The translations under genes and the position numbers were made by a program. This document shows, one piece after another, positions 6,842 through 16,705 of a stretch of DNA of 19,748 bases. Origin of the DNA: Methanoregula sp. (GTDB lineage Archaea > Halobacteriota > Methanomicrobia > Methanomicrobiales > Methanospirillaceae); NCBI GenBank assembly GCA_003154335.1, contig PMDE01000041.1:1-19748 (forward strand). Direction: 5' to 3'. The notes under the pieces were generated by a model. The model saw only the letters and a program-made list of their open reading frames with translations. It did not search any database and had not been told where the DNA came from. Position 1 is the first letter of the stretch. The number at the start of each line of letters is the position of its first letter.

Positions 6842-9800
6842 TCATACACCCAGTTCAACCACTACCCGGTGATCTACACGATCATCTGCCAGGTGAATAT
6901 TCTTATCCACCTGATCAATTCCGTCAACAACAATTGATCTGACACAGGATCCGGTACCGCAGAATCCAAGGGGTTTTGAGTTCTGAACTACGATATGATA
7001 CATCGTCGACCGGTAGCGATAATCGATCTGGTAGGATATCCACGTCACCGGAATGCAGGGTTCGAACCTGATGAGATTTCCTGACAGCCGCACCCCGAGA
7101 AGCGATTCGAGGATGAGCGTATACATCCATCCGGCTGACCCGGTATACCAGGTCCAGCCGCCCCGCCCGGTATGAGGCGGAGCAGCATAGATATCTGAAG
7201 CAATAGCATACGGCTCGGCCCTGTACTTCCTGACATCCTCAGGTGTTCTGCTATGGTGGATCGGACTTAAGAACGGCAAAAGCTCCCACACCTGTTTATG
7301 ATTCTTCAGGGCTGCAAAAGCCATTACAACCCATATAGCAGCATGGGAAAACTGTCCTCCGTTCTCACGGACCCCGGGGACATATCCCTTGATATACCCT
7401 GGATTGACTGGAGATATATCAAATGGCGGGGTAAGGAGGGTTATCAGCTGGTCATCGGGCAGGATGAGGTGCTCATGAACTGATTCCAGGGCAGTTATCT
7501 TCCGATCGTCTGAAGCTGCTCCTGAAAGGACCGCCCAACTCTGGGTTATAGAATCTATCATACACTCAGTATTGATAGAAGATCCAAGAGGTTGTCCCGA
7601 ATCAAAAAATGCACGACGGTACCATGCTCCGTCCCACCCGTCTCTCTCAAGATTTTTCCTAATCCACTCAGCATTCACTTTGCACAATTCAGCAAACGCG
7701 GGATCACGGTGGAGCTCAGCAATCTCACGAAACTTCATGAGAAGGTCAAAGAGGAAAAATCCCAGCCATACACTCTCTCCTTTTCCCTCTGCACCAACAA
7801 GATTCATCCCGTCGTTCCAGTCGCCGGTCCCCATCAGTGGAAGTCCATGTGTCCCGAACTTCAATCCCCACCGTATCGCCCGTATACAGTGTTCATACAG
7901 GGTTCCGGAAGTTGCCGACTGATTAGGAAGATCGTAGTATGAGTCCTCCTCCGGGAGCACCTTTCGTCCTTCGAGGAAGAGGATCTCTTCATCCAGCACA
8001 CCGGTATCGCGGGTGCTGAGTACATATCTGCTGGTAGCGAACGGGAGCCATAAGTAGTCGTCAGAGCAATGGGTCCTCACCCCCCGGTTCGATGGGGGGT
8101 GCCACCAGTGCTGGACATCACCTTCATCAAACTGGTGTCCTGCACAGAGGAGAAGGTGTTTTCTTGTCAGTTCAGGTCTTGAGTGAATGAGTGCCATCAC
8201 ATCCTGCAGCTGATCCCGGAACCCAAACGCCCCTCCTGACTGGTAAAAACCTGACCGGGCAAACAGCCGGGAGGCTATTGTCTGGTAGAGAAGCCATCCG
8301 TTGAAGAGCAGATCCACAGATGGGTCCGGGGTAGTAACGGTAACTGCACCAAGCGTCCGGCTCCAGTATTCTTTTACCGCTTTGAGTGCATTACGTGCAG
8401 ATCCTACTCCACGGTTTTGTAAAACAAGAGCTCGTGCATCATCACTATCCCGTCCGACACCGAGGGTAAAGATAATCTCACGTTCTTCTCCATCAGTAAG
8501 CTCACAGACAACCTGCAATGCAGCACAGGGATCAAGACCAGCTCCCACTTTATTTGAGAGCCGGGTCTGCTCCATAGCAGCGGGTTTGTCGGGTGATCCG
8601 TTCCGTCCGATGAACTCATACCGGTCACCGGTTACTGTCCGGTTCAGTATGTTGGAGTCAAGAAATGCTACTCTGCCGGGAAATTCATTATTATAAGGAT
8701 TTTTCGCAAAAATTGCTCCGGAAATCTGATCAATTTCCGTATTCACGAACAACAGGGATCTCGATCTCAGTTCACCGAGGACCCATTCCACATATCCGGT
8801 GACGGACAGGAGTCTGCTGCGACCCGATCTGTTCCTGATCAGAAGAGACATGAACTTAACCGGGGAATCAACAGAAACAGATATAGTCAGTTCGGTGCTT
8901 ATCCCCTGCTCAGAATACTCAAAGACAGAATATCCGAACCCGTGCCGGGTCACGTACTGGTGTGCGCCTCGAACAGGAGATGCGGCAGGAGACCAGAATT
9001 TGCCGGTCTCTTCATCCCGGATATAAAGAGCCTCCCCGGAGGGATCCAGGATCGGATCGTTCATCCAGGGTGTCAGCCGGAACTCATGAGCATTTTCACT
9101 CCAGGTATAAGCACTGCCAGTCTCTGATACCACGGTTCCGAAATTTTCGTTCGCGAGCACATTCACCCACGGTGAGGGAGTTACCTTCCCATTTCCTGTG
9201 TAAATGATATACTCTTTACCATCAGGAGAAAATCCACCGGTGCCATTGAAAAAAAGAAGTTCTTCGCCCGTCTTATCAGGATCGGCTTTTGGCGGAGGAT
9301 ATGGTATCCGTGTTGGGAACAGGCGCGGGACCGCTGTCTCCTCCCAGCCTCTCCGTTCCATCTGCTCAGCCAGCGTACCCCGACGGTCTGAAATAACAGC
9401 CCTGGCCACGGTCTGAATAAGGATGCGATCCTCATCGGACATCTGTTCGAGACGCCGGATAAAAATTCCCCCTTTCTGGTTTAATAACTGATAATCCGGA
9501 CCCTGTGGCATCTGATCCATGATCTCCTCCTGCAGTTCCTGCCGGTATCCGGACTGGTCCTCATTCCAGATCACCAAATCGACCATAAGTCCCTTCATCC
9601 GCCAGTATGCATGAGCCTGAACCATCTCTTTGATAAGACCGATCCGGTTCCTGTTCTGTATCCTCACCAGCACGAGAGGGATATCACCAGATATACCATA
9701 CCCCCAGAGACCTGACTGGCCCCGGCTGTTCTTCAGAAGTACATTACGGTCAGCCCGTCTCGAGGGATTTGCATAGATAACCGAGGAGGCGAGGGTCCCA

Positions 9801-12800
9801 AATAACTGGGCATCCTGCTCAGTAGCGTTCAATTGTCTGAGCATGACCTGGGCATGAGTCCAGGCCAGCTCTGATACCCGGTCAGCGATGTATTCGTCAT
9901 GGTACTTCTCGATCAATGCAAATGATCCCTCACGACTTTCACTGACTCCGGTAAAGATATTAACACCGGCGGTCTCCTGTGGATCCAGGGTAATGGTACA
10001 CCTGATTGCGACGATTGGATCGAGCACTGAACCTGCGGTATCAGAAAGAGTTGAAGAATCGGTCATGGCAACCGGTTTTGAAAGTGAATTGCCCCTTCCG
10101 ATAAATTTTGACCGGTCTGTCTCAAATGAAATATTTCTTACCTGTTTACCATGAGCGGTCATGAGGTGAAACATCCAGGGGGGATGCTCCCCATCTGATC
10201 GTGGCCTTCTCGTAGCGAGAATTGCATTTTTATCCCGTACGAGTTCGGTCTGGACGAACAGGTTGCTGAAAGAGGGATGTGATTCATCGGATGCCGGAAG
10301 TGCCATAACCACTTCAGCATAACTGGTAAACTCTATTGTCCGTCGTTTCCATGACCGGTTTGTTACCTGTATCCTTCGCAGTTCCACATCGTCTTCAGGA
10401 GAAACAATAATCTCTGTTCGAGTATCAAAATCCCGGTCCCTTCGACGGAATTCCGCACGGGCCTGTTGAAAGATCGTCTGGTATGTATCAGGACTCTTAC
10501 TGGTTGGCATGTACCCGTTCGACCAGAACTCACCGCTCGCCAGATCTCTGATATAACAGAAGGTACCACTGCAGTCTGCAGTTGGATCCTCCCGCCACCG
10601 GGTCACGGCAAGATTGTTCCATCTGCTGTACCCTGAACCGCTGTTGTTCACCATAACATGATACCTGCCGTTCGAGAGGAGATGTACCTCAGGACGGGGG
10701 GTATTTGCAGTCGGGAAAATCCGCATCATGGGTCCTGATTTTCCGGTATGTCTATGGACTCCCAAGACTTCCCCGGAATGAGGATAGAAAGGTGTGTTGC
10801 GGGGCATCTTCTCCTGGAGAAGCATCATCGTTGCAGAAAGACTCAGATCAGACTCAAATCTCCTCTGCATAGGACGATCTAACAGTACATAGGCTAAAGA
10901 GAGCAGAGCCATTCCCTGGTGATGAGCCATAAAGGACTGGACAACCTTGTGGTTCAGGCCCGGGGGCACCCGGGACCGGGTGAAATCCACGGCTTCGTAA
11001 AATCCGTAATCTCCCGCATACCCCAGGGATTCCATCTGCTCGAGGTTTATACAGGCTGACACCGGATTTACCATCAGTCCCATCACCGCAGCATAAGGAG
11101 CAATGACCAGGTCCTCGGCAAGTCCACGCTTGAACCCTAGGCCGGGAACTCCAAATGCCCGGTACTGGTAGTTCAACATTGCATCGGTGATATTATACCC
11201 TGATTCTGATATCCCCCAGGGCACACCCCGCGAGCGGCCATACTCAATCTGCCTGGCAACTGATGCCTGGTACGTGCGATCGAGAAGGGTATTCGGATAG
11301 GTCGGCATAAGAAGGAGGGGCATCAGGTATTCGAACATGGATCCGCTCCAGGAGATAAGGGCAGGCTTCCCCCCACCGGTTGTCGTGAGAAGGCGCCCTA
11401 GCGCGAACCAGTGATCCTGCGGAAGTTTACCCTGAGCTATACCGATAAAGCTGGTGAGTCGTGCCTCTGATGCAAGAAGATCATAGAAACTGGCATCCCG
11501 CCGGAGATCAGTTGCATTATAGCCGATCGAGAGGAGATTGCTCGTTCTGTCATACAGGAATTCGTACTCGATCGTAGTATAGGCAATACACTGATCTGAG
11601 AGAACCAAAATCGACTGGATGAGTTCTTCTGCCCGCCCGCCTGAGGTTCTCATCTCCTCAAGAGTCCGGATCAGCCATTCGCGGCCCGGACCAGAGACAC
11701 CGCCCATATCCAGGGGGGTGTCAATCCATTCCAGCAGGGGACCGACCCTGGTCTGAAGGTCCTGCCTGATGCCTGCAACATCTCTGAGGGAGGGGACCTG
11801 GTTGTTCAGCATCTCAAGTTTTCTGATAACCAGAAAAAGATACGGTACCAGGTCCTGGGGGACCTCATCACGGATGGTGTCAGGAGGAGTACCGGGGGAT
11901 TCCCATGAAGTCAATGTTTTAAAATTCTTTGTATGAGTCTCGATCTGTTGTTTTGTTGCTGCAGCCCACCACCGGACTTCATCATCCGGGTGCGTTGTAA
12001 GGGCTGCCTGTAATTCTGATGCAATATTGTCAAGCAGGGAGAGATGTCCTGCAACTTCACTTGTCTGACCTGGCATCCGGGCGGCACACTCTTTGAGCTC
12101 ATCAATCTTTGACAGGACAGATACCGGCACCACTACCTTACTCTCTCCCATAGCAACATCAAGAGCATCTGACAGGAGGAAGAGTGTATCGGATAACCCG
12201 TTGGCAAATCCCTTCGAAAGGACCGGATAACCAGGGAGCTCGTACAGTCCCTGCCTTAATACAAGCAGGTCTCCGACAAGGTTACCACTGTCGACAGTGG
12301 AGATATACCTCGGGAGGTGCGGCTCCAGGGTAATGGTATCATACCAGTTGTAAAAATGACCCCGGAATCTCTTAAGCTCCCCCAAGCTGGTCACCGTCTT
12401 TTGGGTCCGTTCAACCAGGTCATTCACCGGAATATACCCAAAGTCATACGCGGTAAGACCTGCAAGAAGTGAGAGTCCGATATCTGTCGGGGATGTACGG
12501 TGGGCGACGGCCGGAACCGGTTGTTCCTGGTAATTGTCCGGGGGAAGATAATGATCCTCCGTAGTGACAAACGTCTCAAAGAAACGCCAGGTTTTTCGGG
12601 CGATGCCCCGTAAAAAACGTTCCTGCCCCCGGGTAAGGCGGGCTGTCCGCGTCCTTAAGGGCTGGCTAATCGACCATGCAATACCCGGCGAAAGGATCCA
12701 GGCAAGAGCAAAAACTACCACAGAAGGCGGGGCCGGGCGGTTGAAAGCCAGTCCGAGAAGTAGTGCTGCCCCGATTACTGGTGCCGGCCACATAATCCGG

Positions 12801-15631
12801 TAGGATCCTTCTACGTCGTAGTTTCCTGTCAGTCCGGCTTCCTGATGGGTAGTCCATTCCAGAAGATGGCGATGAGAGACTAACATCCGCCAGCAGGATC
12901 GGAATACTGCATCAAGGGAAACATACGCTTCATACGGGAGGAAGGCCAGGGTAACAAGGGGAACTGCCAACTGGCCTTTGATTACCCGGGGCAAATCACG
13001 GATGTGCAGCAGCCAAGCCTGTTCTTCAGGTTTTTTAAGAGCATTCCAACCGGAAATAATTATCGCCGGGACCAGGTACAGTGATGCGATAAAGGCGGTC
13101 CAGAACAGGGGATCATTGAGAACGGTCCATGAGAGGATGAGAAAAAGGAATGTTGCGGGCGCTACGAGGCTTCTTCTGATGTTGTCAAAGATCTTCCATC
13201 GTGAGAGAAAGGAGAGGGGATTTTTCTCCTTTTTTGAAGATTTGCCTGGGACGGAAAAAAGCAACCATGGCACTATCTGCCAGTCGCCTCGGATCCAGCG
13301 GTGTCTTCGTTTGATGTCTGCCAGGTAACTGACAGGATACTCCTCAAATACCTGTACATCATTGACAAGGCCAGTCCTCGCATAACATCCTTCAAGAAGA
13401 TCATGACTTAAAATAAGGTTTTCAGGAAACCGCCCCTCAACGCATCGTGAGAAGACGTCGAGATCATAGATCCCTTTTCCAATAAACGACCCTTCATGAA
13501 AAGCATCCTGGTACACATCGGATACTGCACGGGTATAGGGATCAATTCCCTGCTCACCTCCGAAGAGTGATGCGAACGGGGAAATTCCAGATTCGGATAA
13601 AGAGAGAGAGACCCGTGGCTGGAGAACACCATATCCCTCCCGGATCACCCGGGTTTCCGGATCGGGAACCGGTCGGTTGAGCGGGTGAGCAATCGCGCTG
13701 ATAAGCCTTCTCGCACTGTCCCGGGGGAGCTGCGTGTCTGTATCAAGAGTTATCACATATTTGATACCGGCCAGTATCTCCTGGTTGCCTACAATACGTG
13801 AAAACGGGTTTTCCCCGGTACCGGACAGGAAGGTGCTGAATGCCTCGAGGATCCCTCGTTTCCTCTCATATCCCATCCAGACTCCTTCTCCCTCATTCCA
13901 GGTCCGGTCCCGGTGCATAAGGAAGAATGCCCCCGGCTTCTCCTCGTCTCTCGCGTTCAGATCTTCAATTCCGGTAGCGAGCAGATCGACGGTCTCAGTA
14001 TCTCCCGGCAGTTCGCGGGCATGTGCGTTACGAAGATCAGTCAGCAGGGCAAAGAACAGGTTATCGTCCCGGTTTGCTATATACCGGATCTCTAGTGAAT
14101 CCAGGAGTCCCTGAACATCTCCTGGTCCTGACAGGACCGTCGGGATTACGACAATGGTTCTCCGGTCCCCGGGTATCCCTTTTGAATAGTCCATCTTCGG
14201 GAGCGAATCAGGAATGAGCAGAAGTGTAAAACACCAGTTTATGACTGCTATTGCACCCTGGCTGACTGGAAACAGGAGAAGAATCAGGAGAGGCAGGGCA
14301 ACAAACCTGTCATACGCGACAAGATCTGTATACCCAAAAAAAGCCACGACAAGTGTTATGAACAGGATCCCGAAGAAATACGGGAGTAGGAGATGAGTAT
14401 ATCCTGATCTTCTGACGCGCTCCGGCAAAGAAGGACGAAAGGAAAGCGCTTTTTCAAGAGTGTCCCTTCCGTGGTCGATCAGATAATATCCTGCATGAGA
14501 CGCACGGGGTTTTCTGTCCTTCAAGCCCCGGCTTTGCGTGGCAAGATCCACTGCTTTGATTGCAACATCACGTTCGGATAACCCTCCCTTTTTTGCGATC
14601 TCTTCAACCACGTGCCGGTACCGGTCACGGGTTTCAAAGTCCATCGCAGCATATTCATCTGCGGGGTCCATGCGCAGGGTATGCTCAACAAGACTAACCT
14701 GCTCAACAAACTCACGCCAGTCTGTCTTGTCAAGGAGACGAAGACTGTTGATGCAATTCCCTATGGATACCTGATCCGCGGCTTGTGCCTGTGTCTCGGT
14801 ATAGATCATCTGCTCAATAGTCAGGTTATTCTCAGAAAGTCTCTGTTCGATCCAGTTGAGGGGAAACAGGAGTGCTCCTGTCCGTCCCTGTAATTGTCGT
14901 GCCATTTCTCCGACAAAAGCACTGGTCATAGGAGGATCTGACCGGGCCATATCAGCGATAACCAGGATCAGGCTCTTGGGATCATCCCGGGCAACTTCGG
15001 TCATCCGGTCCACCCAATGGGTTGCAGAGTCGCGGTCACGTCTGTTGGCTGAGATAATATCTGCAATCCTGCGCAGGTTCTCTATCAAAGAGAGCCTGAA
15101 CATGATGGGTATGGCCCAGAGTTCTCCAAGCAGGAGAGGCGAGACACTCTGATATGCGTCAATAAAACTCGAGAGTATTTTAGTGTCAATCCTCCCATCG
15201 CTATGTGCAATTAATTCCCGGGCGATATGGTATACCCGCGGAAATCCTTCAAGCGGTCCATTATCGAGGTGGGGAAGCCCTTTACTGTAATTTTCCGGGA
15301 GATGGCGACGGGCAGTCCTTATCTGTTCTTCAATGAGGTAGAAATTATCTAAAAGCCATTCACCAGCAGGAGCAATCCCGCGATTTGCCTCTATAGCGGC
15401 TTTCATCAGGTCATGTGTTTCGAGCAGGACCTTCTCGTTATCAGCAAGTCGCGGAAGGAGACGGTCGCGCCCTTTTCTGGTATCTACCCTGTACGAGCAG
15501 GCGGTCTCCCTGGCATGCTGGGCCAGGTGATCCCTGCTATAGAGTTCATCCCTGATCGGGTCGGCATCAATCTGCCTTTTACACAGATCAGATTCAGGTA
15601 TTTTTCGTTTGAATGCAAATCTGTTCCACAA
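6842..15631 (-). CDS. ndvB: Cyclic beta-1,2-glucan synthase (NdvB/ChvB/Cgs type, GT84 plus GH94-like)
   Basis: This intact frame encodes 2929 residues, close to the roughly 2830 of bacterial ChvB, NdvB and Cgs, and has their domain order. Residues 1-400 are a helical N-terminal region. Membrane segments lie at about 410-435 and 443-470. The GT84 glucosyltransferase follows, with DTDTQLP at about 629-635, LSHDLLEG and RRHRWIRGDWQ (QxxRW-like) near 775. More membrane segments occur at about 820-985. A glycoamylase-like domain spans about 1040-1590. Two related beta-sandwich modules begin near 1645 and 2147 (each with 'YIRD...G.FWS'). A C-terminal GH94-type alpha/alpha barrel has FGFRDQLQDVMAL (about 2460) and GTGDWNDGMN (about 2595) with the expected acidic residue. 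The bacterial enzymes build linear beta-1,2-glucan from UDP-glucose on the protein, control its length with the phosphorylase part, then cyclise and release it. It starts at TTG 15631 after GAGAGG; no other in-frame start lies upstream before a stop. No ndvA-like exporter is adjacent. Confidence 0.92.
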   Translation of the reverse strand: MWNRFAFKRKIPESDLCKRQIDADPIRDELYSRDHLAQHARETACSYRVDTRKGRDRLLPRLADNEKVLLETHDLMKAAIEANRGIAPAGEWLLDNFYLIEEQIRTARRHLPENYSKGLPHLDNGPLEGFPRVYHIARELIAHSDGRIDTKILSSFIDAYQSVSPLLLGELWAIPIMFRLSLIENLRRIADIISANRRDRDSATHWVDRMTEVARDDPKSLILVIADMARSDPPMTSAFVGEMARQLQGRTGALLFPLNWIEQRLSENNLTIEQMIYTETQAQAADQVSIGNCINSLRLLDKTDWREFVEQVSLVEHTLRMDPADEYAAMDFETRDRYRHVVEEIAKKGGLSERDVAIKAVDLATQSRGLKDRKPRASHAGYYLIDHGRDTLEKALSFRPSLPERVRRSGYTHLLLPYFFGILFITLVVAFFGYTDLVAYDRFVALPLLILLLFPVSQGAIAVINWCFTLLLIPDSLPKMDYSKGIPGDRRTIVVIPTVLSGPGDVQGLLDSLEIRYIANRDDNLFFALLTDLRNAHARELPGDTETVDLLATGIEDLNARDEEKPGAFFLMHRDRTWNEGEGVWMGYERKRGILEAFSTFLSGTGENPFSRIVGNQEILAGIKYVITLDTDTQLPRDSARRLISAIAHPLNRPVPDPETRVIREGYGVLQPRVSLSLSESGISPFASLFGGEQGIDPYTRAVSDVYQDAFHEGSFIGKGIYDLDVFSRCVEGRFPENLILSHDLLEGCYARTGLVNDVQVFEEYPVSYLADIKRRHRWIRGDWQIVPWLLFSVPGKSSKKEKNPLSFLSRWKIFDNIRRSLVAPATFLFLILSWTVLNDPLFWTAFIASLYLVPAIIISGWNALKKPEEQAWLLHIRDLPRVIKGQLAVPLVTLAFLPYEAYVSLDAVFRSCWRMLVSHRHLLEWTTHQEAGLTGNYDVEGSYRIMWPAPVIGAALLLGLAFNRPAPPSVVVFALAWILSPGIAWSISQPLRTRTARLTRGQERFLRGIARKTWRFFETFVTTEDHYLPPDNYQEQPVPAVAHRTSPTDIGLSLLAGLTAYDFGYIPVNDLVERTQKTVTSLGELKRFRGHFYNWYDTITLEPHLPRYISTVDSGNLVGDLLVLRQGLYELPGYPVLSKGFANGLSDTLFLLSDALDVAMGESKVVVPVSVLSKIDELKECAARMPGQTSEVAGHLSLLDNIASELQAALTTHPDDEVRWWAAATKQQIETHTKNFKTLTSWESPGTPPDTIRDEVPQDLVPYLFLVIRKLEMLNNQVPSLRDVAGIRQDLQTRVGPLLEWIDTPLDMGGVSGPGREWLIRTLEEMRTSGGRAEELIQSILVLSDQCIAYTTIEYEFLYDRTSNLLSIGYNATDLRRDASFYDLLASEARLTSFIGIAQGKLPQDHWFALGRLLTTTGGGKPALISWSGSMFEYLMPLLLMPTYPNTLLDRTYQASVARQIEYGRSRGVPWGISESGYNITDAMLNYQYRAFGVPGLGFKRGLAEDLVIAPYAAVMGLMVNPVSACINLEQMESLGYAGDYGFYEAVDFTRSRVPPGLNHKVVQSFMAHHQGMALLSLAYVLLDRPMQRRFESDLSLSATMMLLQEKMPRNTPFYPHSGEVLGVHRHTGKSGPMMRIFPTANTPRPEVHLLSNGRYHVMVNNSGSGYSRWNNLAVTRWREDPTADCSGTFCYIRDLASGEFWSNGYMPTSKSPDTYQTIFQQARAEFRRRDRDFDTRTEIIVSPEDDVELRRIQVTNRSWKRRTIEFTSYAEVVMALPASDESHPSFSNLFVQTELVRDKNAILATRRPRSDGEHPPWMFHLMTAHGKQVRNISFETDRSKFIGRGNSLSKPVAMTDSSTLSDTAGSVLDPIVAIRCTITLDPQETAGVNIFTGVSESREGSFALIEKYHDEYIADRVSELAWTHAQVMLRQLNATEQDAQLFGTLASSVIYANPSRRADRNVLLKNSRGQSGLWGYGISGDIPLVLVRIQNRNRIGLIKEMVQAHAYWRMKGLMVDLVIWNEDQSGYRQELQEEIMDQMPQGPDYQLLNQKGGIFIRRLEQMSDEDRILIQTVARAVISDRRGTLAEQMERRGWEETAVPRLFPTRIPYPPPKADPDKTGEELLFFNGTGGFSPDGKEYIIYTGNGKVTPSPWVNVLANENFGTVVSETGSAYTWSENAHEFRLTPWMNDPILDPSGEALYIRDEETGKFWSPAASPVRGAHQYVTRHGFGYSVFEYSEQGISTELTISVSVDSPVKFMSLLIRNRSGRSRLLSVTGYVEWVLGELRSRSLLFVNTEIDQISGAIFAKNPYNNEFPGRVAFLDSNILNRTVTGDRYEFIGRNGSPDKPAAMEQTRLSNKVGAGLDPCAALQVVCELTDGEEREIIFTLGVGRDSDDARALVLQNRGVGSARNALKAVKEYWSRTLGAVTVTTPDPSVDLLFNGWLLYQTIASRLFARSGFYQSGGAFGFRDQLQDVMALIHSRPELTRKHLLLCAGHQFDEGDVQHWWHPPSNRGVRTHCSDDYLWLPFATSRYVLSTRDTGVLDEEILFLEGRKVLPEEDSYYDLPNQSATSGTLYEHCIRAIRWGLKFGTHGLPLMGTGDWNDGMNLVGAEGKGESVWLGFFLFDLLMKFREIAELHRDPAFAELCKVNAEWIRKNLERDGWDGAWYRRAFFDSGQPLGSSINTECMIDSITQSWAVLSGAASDDRKITALESVHEHLILPDDQLITLLTPPFDISPVNPGYIKGYVPGVRENGGQFSHAAIWVVMAFAALKNHKQVWELLPFLSPIHHSRTPEDVRKYRAEPYAIASDIYAAPPHTGRGGWTWYTGSAGWMYTLILESLLGVRLSGNLIRFEPCIPVTWISYQIDYRYRSTMYHIVVQNSKPLGFCGTGSCVRSIVVDGIDQVDKNIHLADDRVDHRVVVELGV

Positions 15632-15707
15632 TGCTTTTTGCCTCTCGTAATTTCCGCTTAGTCAAGTTTTGTATTTAGCCATTCATACGAAAGACACCCC
15701 CGGATAT

Positions 15708-15717
15708 TATTATATAT
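15708..15717 (-). promoter_or_regulatory. TATA box of the glucan synthase gene
   Basis: The minus strand reads CCATATATAATAATA across 15706-15720, a strong archaeal TATA match. It predicts transcription start near 15685-15690 and a 5' leader of about 55 nt before TTG 15631. The GAGAGG ribosome binding site is at about 15641-15646. Confidence 0.55.
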
Positions 15718-15742
15718 GGAGTATTGGGGGATCTCAGGGTAT

Positions 15743-15752
15743 TAACGTTAAA
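15743..15752. promoter_or_regulatory. Palindrome TTAACGTTAA upstream of the glucan synthase TATA box
   Basis: A perfect 10-bp palindrome centred about 35 bp upstream of the TATA box. This is where archaeal activators or repressors often bind. No regulator gene lies beside it, and a single copy is seen, so the role is a guess. Confidence 0.3.
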
Positions 15753-16156
15753 AACCTAGATTGTGTCATACATGACTTTCAGACAAATTAATATTTTGAT
15801 TGCGTCACAAAACTTGCAGATCTACTAACCACATCTGCAGAAAAAAACCTGATGTTTGCATTCCGGCAGGGTTTCCATAATACGTTTGAACAAACGATAT
15901 AGCGAAGAGGACCAGTCTAAGCTGATTTGACAGCAGGGGGGAGAGGTGCACATCTGCCGGGTTTTGGTAATCAAAGATAATCCATATGTATCATCATCAG
16001 GAACAAAAAAAAACGGTTTTGCAGGATTTTCCCTCACCCGGTAAGAACCGGAAAGAAAAATTGGAGCCTTTCAGGTCGTATTTTACTCATATTCATGCTC
16101 TGCAGAATTCCTCTTTATCCCTGATGCTTCCCGGGGAGTATGCTGGAATATCCCAC

Positions 16157-16175
16157 GGTGCCGGTGCACGGCACC
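16157..16175. other. GC-rich hairpin in the large intergenic region
   Basis: GGTGCCG-GTGCA-CGGCACC is a perfect 7-bp GC-rich stem with a 5-nt loop, the strongest small stem in this gene-poor stretch. No T-run follows it on either strand, so it does not look like a simple terminator. Function unknown. Confidence 0.35.
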
Positions 16176-16705
16176 TCCCAAACCACACCCCATCCTGCTT
16201 TCGGTCTTTGTAACACTGCTATATTCGACCTCATCCATTCCCATCGTAAATCGTTGAATAATTCCGGCCCGGTTCCTCATTTTTCCGAATTATGACCTCT
16301 AAAATTCGGGGGGTAGGGGAAATGAGGTACAACCATGCTCGTAGCAGGCTCCGGTGTACCAGAATTCTCTGAGGGGGTTTTTGACGGTAAAAAATAGCCC
16401 TGGATGACAATAACATCCGGCCTGGTCTTCGGTGAGATGGCTCCTATAAAACAGGATTTCTCCAGAACACAAATTCAGTATAAGGGATCTTCACTGGGGG
16501 TTTTTTAATCAGATGTACTTGATCGGCCTCCCCACAAAGAGAATTAAAATATCGCCACTATACAGGGCAACATCAAAACAACGACAGTATATCCAGTCTC
16601 GCCGGATGCAGATCCTTACTCAACCCGGTATCGGAATGGTAAGATACGGATTTTCCTCAACAAACCTTATCAGTAATACATAAAACCCTTGAGGGCGATA
16701 CTCGC

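Larger units (their letters stand above)
15632..16705. other. 1.07 kb gene-poor stretch between the glucan synthase and the MFS transporter
   Basis: This is the divergent region between the two largest transcription units. All open frames are under 80 codons, lack good ribosome binding sites and resemble no protein I know. It contains perfect inverted repeats: TGCAGAT/ATCTGCA (15815-15839), GGTGCCG/CGGCACC (16157-16175) and CCGAATT/AATTCGG (16285-16309). There are T-runs near 16376 and 16501. The left end carries the glucan synthase promoter. An unrecognised regulatory RNA or a heavily decayed gene are both possible. I could not fold it into a known tRNA, snoRNA or riboswitch. Confidence 0.45.

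Noticed and set aside
7059..7068. GGTTCGAACC, like a tRNA T-loop
   Set aside because: It lies inside the glucan synthase reading frame, encodes part of RFEPC, and no acceptor, D or anticodon stems surround it.
15825..16416. Several short open frames on both strands in the large intergenic region
   Set aside because: All are under 80 codons, overlap each other, and show no protein-like composition or start signals.
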